This document shows, piece after piece, positions 7,086 through 15,224 of a DNA stretch of 32,551 nt. The stretch is taken from positions 1 to 32,551 of the forward strand of contig JBFMDN010000064.1 of NCBI GenBank assembly GCA_040753915.1, read 5' to 3'. Source of the stretch: JBFMDN01 sp040753915 (lineage in GTDB: Bacteria; Desulfobacterota; Desulfomonilia; Desulfomonilales; Desulfomonilaceae). Positions within the stretch are counted from its first letter, which is position 1. Every line of letters starts with the position of its first letter. The translations under genes were made by a program, and so were the position numbers. The notes under the pieces were generated by a model, which worked only from the letters and a program-made list of their open reading frames with translations, made no database searches and was not told the origin of the DNA.

Positions 7086-9197
7086 CTATTGCCGCGGCCT
7101 CAGAATGTGTTCCGTATAGGGACCCTTCACAAGCTTTCCTTCACGGGATATCACCCAATCGAAAATCTGCCCAACCGATATCTGAACGCGGCAGCCTTTA
7201 CGAAGGTCTTTTCTCAGCACAGGGGAGTTCTCCAATCTTCCCACAAGGGCATTTCCCCGCCACACATCGAGTGAAACCCACATCCATTCGAACTGGCCTT
7301 CCTGCGCGGGAAATCCGACCTTCACCGCATGGATATGGGAGCGCGACGCGTCGCCTAGAAAACTCGATTTTAGCTGATCAAGATCTTCCCTGGCTCGCCT
7401 GTGGGCTGCCAGGAGTTGAGATCTGAGATAGTCCTCCCGAGCTCTTTCCTCTCTGGGAGCCGTATCTTTCCGTTGTTCGACCGCGGCGGCACGCTGTTCC
7501 GTTTTGGGAGCATTCATCTGCGCTTTCGCGCCAGTCTCGGTATCACAGGAAGCCGATTTGAGTGCTCGAAGAGCTTTCTGGAGAGCATCAACGGCTTTCG
7601 GATCGGATCCTGACAGGTACGGAACCAATAGCAGGCTGCCAAAGGGAAAATGTCCTTCCTCGTCACGCGGCCTGGCCACGAGCTGAATCATGAGAGGAGT
7701 GTTGGGAATGGCCAACTCGGGCCTAAGCTCGAAATCGGGCCCCAGGGAAGCGATGAGCGTATGGGCCGCTCCGGAGACCAGATCGCGACCGGCCGAAACC
7801 TCGTCGGAGGGGATGCCCTCTATCTCCAGGTCAGGAAGGCCGAATTTCGCCATTCCATGCGTGTGGATCCAAACAAGGCCCCCTTCGTCAAGCATTTCGA
7901 TCTTGACGTGAGAGTCCACGCCCCATCTCGGAGATCCTTCCACCACGGACTGCCATTGCTCGGTTCCCCAGAGCACATGGGAGACGGCGTCTTGGACCAC
8001 CCCCCCCGTGAGTGAGCGAACCGCCTCCACGAGCCGTCCCATGAAAAACAAGGCTTCCATACTGGGAAGGTCTCGCTTTGCCAGGCGTAAACGCACTATG
8101 GTATGGGCATTCAGAAGGATGGCCCGATCGTCTTCCGTCAGCTCTCGGCCGTTCCTGGGTATCTGCTCTTCAGGATACTGGAACAATTCCAGTGCCTCGT
8201 CCCTCAGAATGTACTCCAGGGCCAATTCGTTATTATCTATGGCAGCTTCCAGGAACTCTCGGGTTCGATGCAGATCCTCCTTGGTACCGCAGGATCTTGA
8301 CAGAGTTGCCTTCACTTCCTCCCATGAAGGAACCGAGGTTACGGGCGCGTAGATCCAATACTCCATCACTGCCGAGGCAGGCCCGTCGCTTTTTCGGTCC
8401 TGTTCTGGATTCGGTTGCGACATATCTTGAGGAATCGACTGATCTCCCCTGTTCGATTGAGGGTCCTGCACGGGCTCGGTCGGCAAAGCAGCTTCATCTC
8501 CCTGTTTCCTTATACCACGCTTGCGAAGCCAGGACAGCGGACCGCGGTCCCCGAGAAATGCTGCCGCAAACCCCTTGCTCGCACCCCAGTTCAATTTTCT
8601 TTTCACCTGCTTTACGAGCGGGTTTCGGAGATCCAAATCCGGAAAAGAGGCAAGAAGGCGACTCGCCTCTTCACGGTCTCCGGCAGCGATCAGGGCGAGA
8701 CCGAGCCGCGCTACGTCTTGATCCGCAGCTCGACCGCTCCCACGTTCCAGCAAGCTTTTTCCCGTCCGCACCGCCTCATTGAATTTGTTGTTCGCGAGAA
8801 AGACTTCGAGCAGCGCTTGCAGGATTCCTGGATCCCCCGGAGCTTCCTTCAGCGCTAATACGAGGAATTCCTCGGCCTTCTTCGTCTCCCGCAGATTCGC
8901 ATACCCGATGCCCAAGGCCTTGATGCTCTCAGCAGTGGCGCCAAATTGACGTACCAGGCTCTCCAGAGCCTGCACCACTTCTAGTCCCACATCGCCTCCA
9001 TTAAGAATTCTCCTGGAGAAGGCGAGCATCTTGTGCTGCACTTCTTCAGGAACTGAGCTGTCTGCGTCAGGAATCCACTGTTTGGGAACACGAGCGTGGC
9101 AGTGTGGACAGTTCAGAAAATTCTCGGATATGGTAACGAACCGCTCCTCCGACAGCGTTTGGAGATATCCGCATTCTGGGCACCTAACCTGGACCAT
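7086..9197 (-). CDS. Zinc-ribbon, TPR and DUF2314-like multidomain protein
   Basis: A 703-residue soluble protein of unknown function. A zinc ribbon starts it, with CPEC (Cys6, Cys9) and CPHC (Cys30, Cys33). Helical TPR-like repeats follow at about 55-175 (AEEFLVLALKEAPGDPGILQ is typical). A charged, Pro/Gln-rich linker spans roughly 225-280. A central domain carries WIHTHGMAKFGLPDLEIEG (about 443-461), a motif I recall from proteins carrying DUF2314/DUF4026-type domains. After a charged coil at about 560-625, the C-terminal 70 residues (FEWMWVSL, GRLENSP, QIFDW) resemble DUF2314. AAGGAG lies seven bases before the ATG. An ATG 15 codons upstream lacks a site. It converges on the CoA transferase with a 53-base gap. 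It may sense or bind a partner protein; no enzyme motif is visible. Confidence 0.75.
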   Translation of the reverse strand: MVQVRCPECGYLQTLSEERFVTISENFLNCPHCHARVPKQWIPDADSSVPEEVQHKMLAFSRRILNGGDVGLEVVQALESLVRQFGATAESIKALGIGYANLRETKKAEEFLVLALKEAPGDPGILQALLEVFLANNKFNEAVRTGKSLLERGSGRAADQDVARLGLALIAAGDREEASRLLASFPDLDLRNPLVKQVKRKLNWGASKGFAAAFLGDRGPLSWLRKRGIRKQGDEAALPTEPVQDPQSNRGDQSIPQDMSQPNPEQDRKSDGPASAVMEYWIYAPVTSVPSWEEVKATLSRSCGTKEDLHRTREFLEAAIDNNELALEYILRDEALELFQYPEEQIPRNGRELTEDDRAILLNAHTIVRLRLAKRDLPSMEALFFMGRLVEAVRSLTGGVVQDAVSHVLWGTEQWQSVVEGSPRWGVDSHVKIEMLDEGGLVWIHTHGMAKFGLPDLEIEGIPSDEVSAGRDLVSGAAHTLIASLGPDFELRPELAIPNTPLMIQLVARPRDEEGHFPFGSLLLVPYLSGSDPKAVDALQKALRALKSASCDTETGAKAQMNAPKTEQRAAAVEQRKDTAPREERAREDYLRSQLLAAHRRAREDLDQLKSSFLGDASRSHIHAVKVGFPAQEGQFEWMWVSLDVWRGNALVGRLENSPVLRKDLRKGCRVQISVGQIFDWVISREGKLVKGPYTEHILRPRQ

Positions 9198-9371
9198 TGA
9201 TAGGCTCCTTGTGGTGTATGACTCGTATATTAGTATAGCCACAAGATATTACAACTAATGGCGTGAAACAACTTCCATGATTTAATACAAATGTCAAGAA
9301 AAACAATGATAATTTGAAAAAAACCTCCTTGCTCACCTCTGGCCACTTTCCGAGACACGACTTGCCTTCTG

Positions 9372-9536
9372 ACCTATACTGCCACGCATTGAATATGCGT
9401 GGCAGTCATTGCAATTGACAGCCAATGTGTCTTCGATCGACATGTGGTCATGATGGACGTCGAGATTTCCCATCAGTGTCTGTGGAGTTCCTGACTTGTG
9501 GCCAACACGATAGTGGAGCGCGGCCGTTGCCTTCAC
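9372..9536 (-). repeat. 165-bp element, copy 2
   Basis: The complement aligns without gaps to 2429-2593 at about 80% identity. It too starts with GTG on the minus strand and stays open to 9333. The frame is preserved in both copies, but substitutions fall at all codon positions, so constraint on the protein is not obvious. The palindrome lies at its 3' end, as in copy 1. Confidence 0.75.
9378..9406. repeat. Palindromic hairpin, copy 2
   Basis: Perfect 12-bp arms ACTGCCACGCAT and ATGCGTGGCAGT surround a 5-base loop. This is the best-preserved of the three copies. Confidence 0.8.
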
Positions 9537-9647
9537 GCTGTCGTTAATGACTCGGTCTGCGAATCAGGTTCCGAGCTCTTCTTAATGCGCTCCACGAGAG
9601 ATTGGCATAATTGAGTCCTTCTAACCAGCGCCAGCCTGTCTCGTGTC

Positions 9648-9676
9648 TTTCCAGGAGCAGTCTTATCGGGTACACT
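9648..9676 (+). promoter_or_regulatory. Weak promoter candidate before asparagine synthetase
   Basis: TTTCCA (9648-9653) and TACACT (9671-9676) are 17 bases apart. Each matches the sigma-70 consensus at four of six bases. The -10 box lies 77 bases before the ATG. Confidence 0.3.
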
Positions 9677-9753
9677 GCTTTCTCCGGAGGCCGGCTGCGG
9701 AGCTCCGGAATGGGCCCAGGCGAAGACAAGCTAACTCTGAAGGGATAGCATCC

Positions 9754-11613
9754 ATGTGCGGGATTTGCGGGATCGTGGATTTTCACAACCAGCCTTGCAG
9801 GGTCACTGTGGAAGAGATGACTCAGGCTCTGTTTCATCGGGGACCCGACATGGGGGGGCTCACAACGTTTCCTTCGTGCACGCTCGGACACCGACGGCTT
9901 TCGATTCTGGATCTGTCCGACGCAGCACGACAGCCGATGCTGTCCCCGGACGGCCTCACGGCTCTGGTGTTCAACGGTGAAATTTACAATTTTCAGGAGT
10001 TGCGCGCGGGTCTGACAATACGAGGCAGTCGGTTTCGGACTCGATCGGACACGGAGGTCATACTCGAGCTGTACAGAGAGACAGGTGAGTCCCTCGTCCA
10101 TCAACTGAACGGGATGTTCAGCTTCGGAATCTGGGACGAGAGCCGGAAGCGCCTGGTGCTCGCTCGCGATCGCTTGGGCAAGAAGCCTCTGTACTACAGT
10201 TGGCATGACGGACGATTGAGCTTTGCCTCAGAGCTGTATTCGCTGATTCAAGATCCACAGATTTCCCGGACGTTCAACGAACAGGCTCTCTTCGAGTACC
10301 TAATGTACGATTTCATTCCTGCAGGCCACACGATCTTCGATAGTATATTCAAGCTGCCTGCCGGCCATGTCGCGGTGTTCGATGAATCGGGTCTCCGGAC
10401 GTGGCGTTACTGGAGTCCTCCCGAGCCGGAGTCGGCCCTGGATTTTCGGAAGCACGTGGAAGAGTTGAGGAGCCTAATTCAGGAGTCGGTTCGGATGCGC
10501 CTCATATCCGACGTGCCCCTAGGTGCATTCCTAAGTGGAGGAATTGATTCAACCCTCGTGACATCGTTCATGCGTGGAGGGACTTCAGGGCGGATCAAAA
10601 CGTTTAACATCGCTTTCCCGGGCACGAGCCATGATGAGTCCAGATGGGCTGCTTTGTCGGCGTCGTATTTGGAAACGGATCACACAACACGTCCGGCGGA
10701 CTACGACCTCGAGAGACTGTTCCCGCAGATGATCAGACACTTCGGGGAGCCTTTTGGGGACTCCTCTGCCATTCCCACCTGGCACTTGTGCAAGGAGACT
10801 CGGAAGGAAGTTACGGTTGCACTCTCAGGGGATGGCGGCGATGAGATTTTCGGAGGATATGAGCGATACCTGGCTCGGAGGATCCAAGTGGTGTACGACA
10901 TGGTGCCCCAGTCAGTTCGCAGCGCCCTGATTGAGCCGCTCATAGCCCATCTCCCCTCCACCACTGACTACTACGGTACCAGCCTTTCCAAAAAGCTCAA
11001 GCTCTTCGTCGCTGCAGCATCCCGGATGCGGATCAATCCTGACGCAGTTGTGCCACGGACGTTCTCCTACCAGGAGGCAAAAGAGATGACCGGACTGGAC
11101 TACAGGCCTGAGGCGGATCCCGTTCTCGCGGTGGCGCGACAGACGGCCGGCCTTGATCCTGTCAGTCGCATGATGTACGCGGACATACAAACTTATCTAG
11201 CAGAAGACATTCTCACCAAAGTTGACAGGATGAGCATGGCCCACGCCCTTGAGGTGCGATGCCCTCTCCTGGATTATCGGGTCGTTGAATACGGCTGCAG
11301 GCTCCCTCTTGGCTTCAAGATCCAGCGATTGACCACCAAGCGCATTCTGAGAGCACTCGCAGCGGACCTGGTTCCTCCTGCGATTCTCCGGCGCGCCAAG
11401 TATGGATTCCAGGTCCCGCTTGGGGAGTGGTTCAAGGGCAAGCTCCGGGAGTGGGCCGAAGAGCGTTTGTACGACTTTACGCACCCCTTCTTTCAGAGAA
11501 GGCATGTGGAGAGGCTCTGGGGAGAGCATCTCGGCGGGAAAGCCGACCATGCACACAAGATATGGCTGCTCTTGGTTTTCAATGAGTGGTTCCGACAGTT
11601 CGGGCGAAAGTAA
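9754..11613 (+). CDS. asnB: Asparagine synthetase (glutamine-hydrolysing)
   Basis: Cytoplasmic enzyme making asparagine from aspartate, glutamine and ATP, 619 residues. The protein starts MCGICG, so Cys2 becomes the N-terminal nucleophile of the glutaminase domain. HRGPD and FNGEIYN follow as in the class II amidotransferases. The synthetase domain has the ATP pyrophosphatase loop SGGIDST after PLGAFL, and GDGGDEIFGGYERY. The C-terminal half keeps DRMSMAHALEVRCPLLD. GAAGGG lies nine bases before this ATG; an upstream ATG would put 37 residues ahead of the catalytic Cys and destroy the domain, so it is rejected. The gene stands alone. Some relatives act in polysaccharide clusters, but no glycosyltransferase lies nearby, so general asparagine synthesis is favoured. 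Confidence 0.93.
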   Translation: MCGICGIVDFHNQPCRVTVEEMTQALFHRGPDMGGLTTFPSCTLGHRRLSILDLSDAARQPMLSPDGLTALVFNGEIYNFQELRAGLTIRGSRFRTRSDTEVILELYRETGESLVHQLNGMFSFGIWDESRKRLVLARDRLGKKPLYYSWHDGRLSFASELYSLIQDPQISRTFNEQALFEYLMYDFIPAGHTIFDSIFKLPAGHVAVFDESGLRTWRYWSPPEPESALDFRKHVEELRSLIQESVRMRLISDVPLGAFLSGGIDSTLVTSFMRGGTSGRIKTFNIAFPGTSHDESRWAALSASYLETDHTTRPADYDLERLFPQMIRHFGEPFGDSSAIPTWHLCKETRKEVTVALSGDGGDEIFGGYERYLARRIQVVYDMVPQSVRSALIEPLIAHLPSTTDYYGTSLSKKLKLFVAAASRMRINPDAVVPRTFSYQEAKEMTGLDYRPEADPVLAVARQTAGLDPVSRMMYADIQTYLAEDILTKVDRMSMAHALEVRCPLLDYRVVEYGCRLPLGFKIQRLTTKRILRALAADLVPPAILRRAKYGFQVPLGEWFKGKLREWAEERLYDFTHPFFQRRHVERLWGEHLGGKADHAHKIWLLLVFNEWFRQFGRK

Positions 11614-11724
11614 AGCTCGGACGGCAGTCCCACGTGGTAGTGTGTGTTTCAGTCTGTGAATTGGACCGCACCAATTTTCGATGCACTTCACAATAATCGG
11701 GAGGTGGAGGGGCTCCCCAAGGCA

Positions 11725-12609
11725 CTATCTTCGTACTAACGTGAATTTATCAACCATGTGATCGGGGTGGTACGATTTCTTGGCTTTCCGCATGCCTGGG
11801 ACCCCGAGATCTTGTTGTCGATTCACATAGGTCACCTCCGACCACTCATGTTGGCAGAACTGCTGGTTGATCGTCGCGTACAAGCCCGGGATCTCCGGAT
11901 TCGCTTTTTCTACGTGGATTACCGCTGTGTCCTGGCTCAGTTTTTCTCCTAGAGTGAACGCTTCGACCTTGTCCTCGATGAGTATCGCACCCCCTCGAAA
12001 GCCGAGGTATTTGTAGTGGAGGAGCGCTTCGAATACAGCGCGGTCCTCTGCCATCAAATCCTCATTGGACTCGCAGTCCTTCAATTGGCACCACGAGTCC
12101 TGGAGATCCAGGAAATCCCTTACAAGTTTGTCGTTAAGCACTTGATATTCAAATCGATAGTTTTTGAGGAACTTGTTCACGTGATTCCGCTTTTGATGGT
12201 ATCGATTCCCAGTCAGTTTGATCAGGTCCTCGGTTCGGTACACGTAATCGCTGTTGTCCCTGTCCTTGCTGACCCTGAACCGTTTGGTATCCACGAAATT
12301 CTCCACAAACTGGCTGTCGACGCGTGAGATGGCAGGTTCGTCGGAGCGGCTGGCAATAGCGTCCCAGAGGATGTCGAGCGCGATTGCCTTGTTGCCTGTT
12401 CCCGCTGGAGGCAGCCCGATGACCGAATCGCCATTGCCGTGCAGAATGATGAGCAGGCAAGCATCGTGAACAGCCCACAACGGTCTGTACTTGAAGCGCC
12501 ACATGAAAAGATTCGTAAACGTCAACTCTGAAATACGGGGGGGATCGTCCGAGAGCATGCGATCAAAAACAGGTTTGTCTTCCAACTCAAGCACCTTAAA
12601 TTCCAACAC
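11725..12609 (-). CDS. DUF2156-like protein (GNAT-fold, LPG-synthase C-terminal type)
   Basis: A 294-residue cytoplasmic protein resembling the DUF2156 family, related by fold to the C-terminal domain of lysyl-phosphatidylglycerol synthases. Diagnostic stretches are FTNLFMWR near the N-terminus, LTGNRYHQKRNHVNKFLKNY in the middle, and the C-terminal VTYVNRQQDLGVPGMRKAKK with a trailing SYHP. Start: GTG at 12609, preceded by GAGGAGGAAG six bases away. The open frame continues another 61 codons upstream through a dispersed repeat without family similarity, so that extension is rejected. No membrane helices are seen, so it is not a full lipid flippase-synthase. An acyl or aminoacyl transfer role is a family guess only. 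Confidence 0.8.
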   Translation of the reverse strand: MLEFKVLELEDKPVFDRMLSDDPPRISELTFTNLFMWRFKYRPLWAVHDACLLIILHGNGDSVIGLPPAGTGNKAIALDILWDAIASRSDEPAISRVDSQFVENFVDTKRFRVSKDRDNSDYVYRTEDLIKLTGNRYHQKRNHVNKFLKNYRFEYQVLNDKLVRDFLDLQDSWCQLKDCESNEDLMAEDRAVFEALLHYKYLGFRGGAILIEDKVEAFTLGEKLSQDTAVIHVEKANPEIPGLYATINQQFCQHEWSEVTYVNRQQDLGVPGMRKAKKSYHPDHMVDKFTLVRR

Positions 12610-12943
12610 GGCAGACTTCCTCCTCTGCGATGGCTGTCCGGGAGCCGTACGCGTTTTCTCAGCTACGGTGACGTATTCACGGCAACGCGGTTGCTCCGAT
12701 TGCGGTGACGCACGCGTTAGGAATGGCGGCGAGGGCCCTATACAGGCGAGGGCGGGTTTTACACCCGCCCCTACAGCCAAGAACTCCAGCAATGACTTCG
12801 ATTGATTCCTTTGCCGGTGGACTCCCGGGATTCACGCGTTGTTCTTGCGTGTCACCCCTTTTCCTAGTATCGTAGTACCGCCCAGGGACTGCGTCAAGCC
12901 CCGGGAAAAGAAGACCGTTGCACAGGAGGGGAGATAGCTTCTC
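12610..12943. other. Gap between divergent genes, with repeat copy B
   Basis: The gap holds the GTG gene's leader, the 90-bp repeat (12683-12774), and about 170 further bases leading into the small gene at 12944. A TTCTTG / TAGTAT pair 17 bases apart (12841-12869) is a weak promoter guess for the small gene. Confidence 0.45.
12683..12774. repeat. 90-bp dispersed repeat, copy B
   Basis: Matches 2172-2261 in direct orientation, including CAACGCGG, CCGATTGCGGTGAC and a terminal GC hairpin (GGCGGGT-TTTAC-ACCCGCC followed by CCTAC). The hairpin is a perfect 7-bp stem in this copy. Confidence 0.7.
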
Positions 12944-13120
12944 ATGGATGAGGAACAATTGCGGAGTTTAATCATGGAAAGGCAGTCCGACAACCGGATA
13001 TCGTGCAAGGCTGCCTGCGATATTGCAGAGCTGGCCGGAGTCCCCCCGAGAAAGGTCGGGAACCTACTGGACGAGATGAAGATCAAGATATTCGGCTGTC
13101 AGCTTGGATGTTTCGATTGA
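12944..13120 (+). CDS. Small conserved-looking protein, CQLGCF C-terminus
   Basis: A 58-residue protein on the opposite strand to everything around it. It reads MDEEQLRSLIMERQ, then a Cys-bearing segment ISCKAACDIAELAGVPPRKV, and ends KIKIFGCQLGCFD. The middle looks like a small helix-turn-helix, and the four cysteines could bind metal. I recall similar short proteins with a CQLGCF ending in anaerobic bacteria, but cannot name a family or function. AGGAGGGGAG lies upstream, with GGGGAG about ten bases before the ATG. Codon use is unremarkable. It converges on pilP, with 17 bases between the stops. It is short enough to be missed by length-filtered gene finding. Confidence 0.75.
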   Translation: MDEEQLRSLIMERQSDNRISCKAACDIAELAGVPPRKVGNLLDEMKIKIFGCQLGCFD

Positions 13121-13137
13121 CGGTGCGGGACCACCCT

Positions 13138-13923
13138 TCACTCGCGCGTTTCTACGAAGAGGGGAAGCACCACGTCCTGCCCCGTCTTGCGCAAATGCAA
13201 TGTAATACCTCTCTGCGTCACCTGCGTCACCGTGGCGCCACCGATCTGCATTCCAGGGGTGACAAAGTACCCTCTTCCGTCGGGATCCTCCACCATTCCC
13301 TTGAAGTTGCCCTCCTGGACTTGAATCACCCCTACGAGCTTTAACTGCGAGCGGTCGAACTTGCACAACGGCATGGATGGAGGGCAGTCGGATGGGAGGA
13401 TTTCCGTGGGCGCTTTAAAAGGATCCCTGACAACTGCCGTGAAGGTGGTGGGCTCCGTTGCCACAGGCGCAGAGGGTGCGCCCGGAACTTCTTCTTTTTT
13501 TGCCGGAGGCAGAGTCTGAGGAGATCCGGGTACCGCCTTCTTGCCTTTGGCTTCCTGCACGGAAACATCCTGGGCGGTTGTTGGGGAGCTAGTTGGGGCA
13601 GTTTTCTGCGTCGCTTCCAATTGCTTCTGAGGCGGTTCCGGGGAGGTCACCACCGGTCCGGGAGCTGTACCCCCTGTCGACAAAGGCGTGACTGGCGCCT
13701 TCTCGGCAGCGGGTTGTTCACCCGGAGAAGTCTTCCTGGCCAGTATCACTGACGGCTGCGATTCGCCAGAAACCGCAGCGGACACAATTGGGGGTTGTTT
13801 CCCCAAGAGCTGATCTATCGCCATGTTCACTTCCGTGCACCCCGTCATCAGGGTGCCCAGCAGCACGGCCAGGCCGATAGTGCAAGACCTTACGAAGGAG
13901 TATGTGCCATTCATCCGCTTCAT
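13138..13923 (-). CDS. pilP: Type IV pilus assembly lipoprotein PilP
   Basis: A 261-residue lipoprotein linking the inner-membrane PilMNO complex to the outer-membrane secretin. The signal peptide ends in the lipobox LMTGC, with the lipidated Cys near residue 28. A long Pro/Thr/Lys-rich linker follows. The C-terminal PilP domain runs from RDPFKAP to the end, with LKLVGVIQ and the GYFVTPGMQIG strand. I chose the ATG at 13923 with AGAGG seven bases upstream. An upstream start would overlap pilO and precede the signal peptide with 26 unfitting residues. It is the last gene of pilMNOP; the expected next gene, pilQ, is absent. Confidence 0.88.
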   Translation of the reverse strand: MKRMNGTYSFVRSCTIGLAVLLGTLMTGCTEVNMAIDQLLGKQPPIVSAAVSGESQPSVILARKTSPGEQPAAEKAPVTPLSTGGTAPGPVVTSPEPPQKQLEATQKTAPTSSPTTAQDVSVQEAKGKKAVPGSPQTLPPAKKEEVPGAPSAPVATEPTTFTAVVRDPFKAPTEILPSDCPPSMPLCKFDRSQLKLVGVIQVQEGNFKGMVEDPDGRGYFVTPGMQIGGATVTQVTQRGITLHLRKTGQDVVLPLFVETRE

Positions 13924-13957
13924 TCTGGAACCTCTGCAGTATCCACCACGGTATGTG

Positions 13958-14617
13958 TCAGCGTCGTCGACGCCCGCCACCTGCCTTCTTTTCTTCGGCA
14001 ATCCTCTGAATTTCTTCCGGGGACAGCCGCCTGTAGGTTACGCCGCTAATGTCGGCAGTAAGGGGCAACACATCGAGCTTTTGTGCTATTTCGGATTCAC
14101 GTCCCGTCATCCCGCCTGCAGGCGAAAGCTTGAGCGAAGGGACGTTTACGATTCGAGGTAGACTGTTCAGGCTCGCCAGAAAAACTCCCTGCTTGAAGTA
14201 GTCTCCCCGCACGTTGAGGCTAAGGGGTATCTCCGCGTAATATAGCTCTTTGTTAACCTTTTCCTGTCCCGGAACAAACCTCGTAGAGACGAGGTTACTT
14301 TCGGCTAAGAGATCGGTGATCCGTTTGAGGAGGGCTTCGATGTCTTGTTTTTCGGGTAGCGAGGCCACCATTGCCTGAAGGCTGTTCTTGAGATTCTCAA
14401 TTTTTGCCTTGAGCTTCGGGCCTTCCTCCAGGACCCTTTTTTCGTTCGCGATCTCTATCTTGAGCTTCCCGATCTGCTGCTGGTACCCTGCTATAACCTG
14501 TCGGATATCGCTGATGAAGAGGAAATAGAACCCGACGAGCAGCAGAACGCAAATGAAAGCGACGATAAGGATTCTGTGGAGCTTATTCAGCTTGAAAAAC
14601 AGTTCTTCCGGACTCAT
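13958..14617 (-). CDS. pilO: Type IV pilus inner-membrane protein PilO
   Basis: A 219-residue bitopic membrane protein, partner of PilN. It has a short cytoplasmic start (MSPEELFFKLNKLHRIL), one strong transmembrane helix at about 17-38, then a coiled coil (IAGYQQQIGKLKIEIANEKR) and a ferredoxin-like periplasmic domain. GAGG lies five bases before the ATG. It begins seven bases after the pilN stop, so the two are translationally close. The C-terminus is unusually basic, ending GGGRRRR. Confidence 0.9.
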   Translation of the reverse strand: MSPEELFFKLNKLHRILIVAFICVLLLVGFYFLFISDIRQVIAGYQQQIGKLKIEIANEKRVLEEGPKLKAKIENLKNSLQAMVASLPEKQDIEALLKRITDLLAESNLVSTRFVPGQEKVNKELYYAEIPLSLNVRGDYFKQGVFLASLNSLPRIVNVPSLKLSPAGGMTGRESEIAQKLDVLPLTADISGVTYRRLSPEEIQRIAEEKKAGGGRRRR

Positions 14618-14624
14618 TTCAACC

Positions 14625-15221
14625 TCACCGCAGGTTGCCGACAACCTTGAAGTTGACCGTCCCCAATCCGGCGCGAGATTGGCCGGCCACAATGGACACA
14701 AGCTTCACGTTTGTGAAGAAGCTCTCTTCCTTAGGGTTATTCGGGTCTACCCAGGGACGCTCTCCTGTAAACGCCTTTCTGACCTTCTGAAGCCGCTCTA
14801 CAAAATTGACTACAACAGTGTTGTCGACACCGATCCCGTCGATGGAGAAGCTCTTTCCCGTCTTGGTAACGGTCTTAACCCAGACTTCATCGGGAATGGC
14901 CATGGATAGAGCTGCCATGAACGGAGCCGGGGTATCTCGCACCTTCGTGAGCTGTTGGATGGTATCGACTTGCTTCTGCAATCTCGTGATCTCGTTCTTG
15001 AGCTCTGCTATCTCCTTGTTCTTCGCTTTGAGATTTTGAAGCTCTTTGCTGAAGCGAGCGGCTTGTTCCTGGAGATTGCTCCTCTCCATGTCAAAATACA
15101 GGTACGTGGCAGCAGCGATAAGGATCGTTCCCAGCACCATAGCACCCGCTGTGATCCCAAACTGCTTTAGCTCACGCTTTCTGAGGATCTCCCTGATCGG
15201 TATTAGATTGATTCGTACCAT
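14625..15221 (-). CDS. pilN: Type IV pilus inner-membrane protein PilN
   Basis: 198 residues. The N-terminal motif MVRINLIPIRE is the PilM-binding signature of PilN. A transmembrane helix at about 24-43 is followed by a coiled coil (LQNLKAKNKEIAELKNEI) and a periplasmic fold with the strands SFSIDGIG and VNFVERLQKV. It starts three bases after the pilM stop, with AGGTG upstream. With PilO it forms the periplasmic alignment dimer that contacts PilP. Confidence 0.93.
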   Translation of the reverse strand: MVRINLIPIREILRKRELKQFGITAGAMVLGTILIAAATYLYFDMERSNLQEQAARFSKELQNLKAKNKEIAELKNEITRLQKQVDTIQQLTKVRDTPAPFMAALSMAIPDEVWVKTVTKTGKSFSIDGIGVDNTVVVNFVERLQKVRKAFTGERPWVDPNNPKEESFFTNVKLVSIVAGQSRAGLGTVNFKVVGNLR

Positions 15222-15224
15222 CGC

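Larger units (their letters stand above)
9198..9753. other. Repeat-bearing divergent intergenic region
   Basis: This 556-base gap separates two divergent genes. Positions 9198-9330 are much more AT-rich than the neighbours and should hold the promoter of the zinc-ribbon gene; a TTGACA (minus strand, 9292-9297) and TATACT-like boxes are there, but no pair has ideal spacing. 9372-9536 is copy 2 of the 165-bp element. The rest leads into asparagine synthetase. Confidence 0.5.

Noticed and set aside
9311..9330. A-run that could be a minus-strand terminator tail
   Set aside because: No stable stem lies beside it, and it falls upstream of, not behind, the minus-strand gene that starts at 9197.
9643..9753. 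37-residue N-terminal extension of asparagine synthetase
   Set aside because: It would bury the catalytic N-terminal Cys, which must be exposed after Met removal.
9544..10206. 220-codon open frame antisense to the 5' part of asparagine synthetase
   Set aside because: It lies opposite a strongly supported gene, has no ribosome binding site or known motif, and its composition is that of a complementary-frame shadow.
12610..12792. 61-codon upstream extension of the DUF2156-like gene
   Set aside because: It runs through the dispersed repeat, shows no family similarity, and the GTG at 12609 has a strong ribosome binding site.
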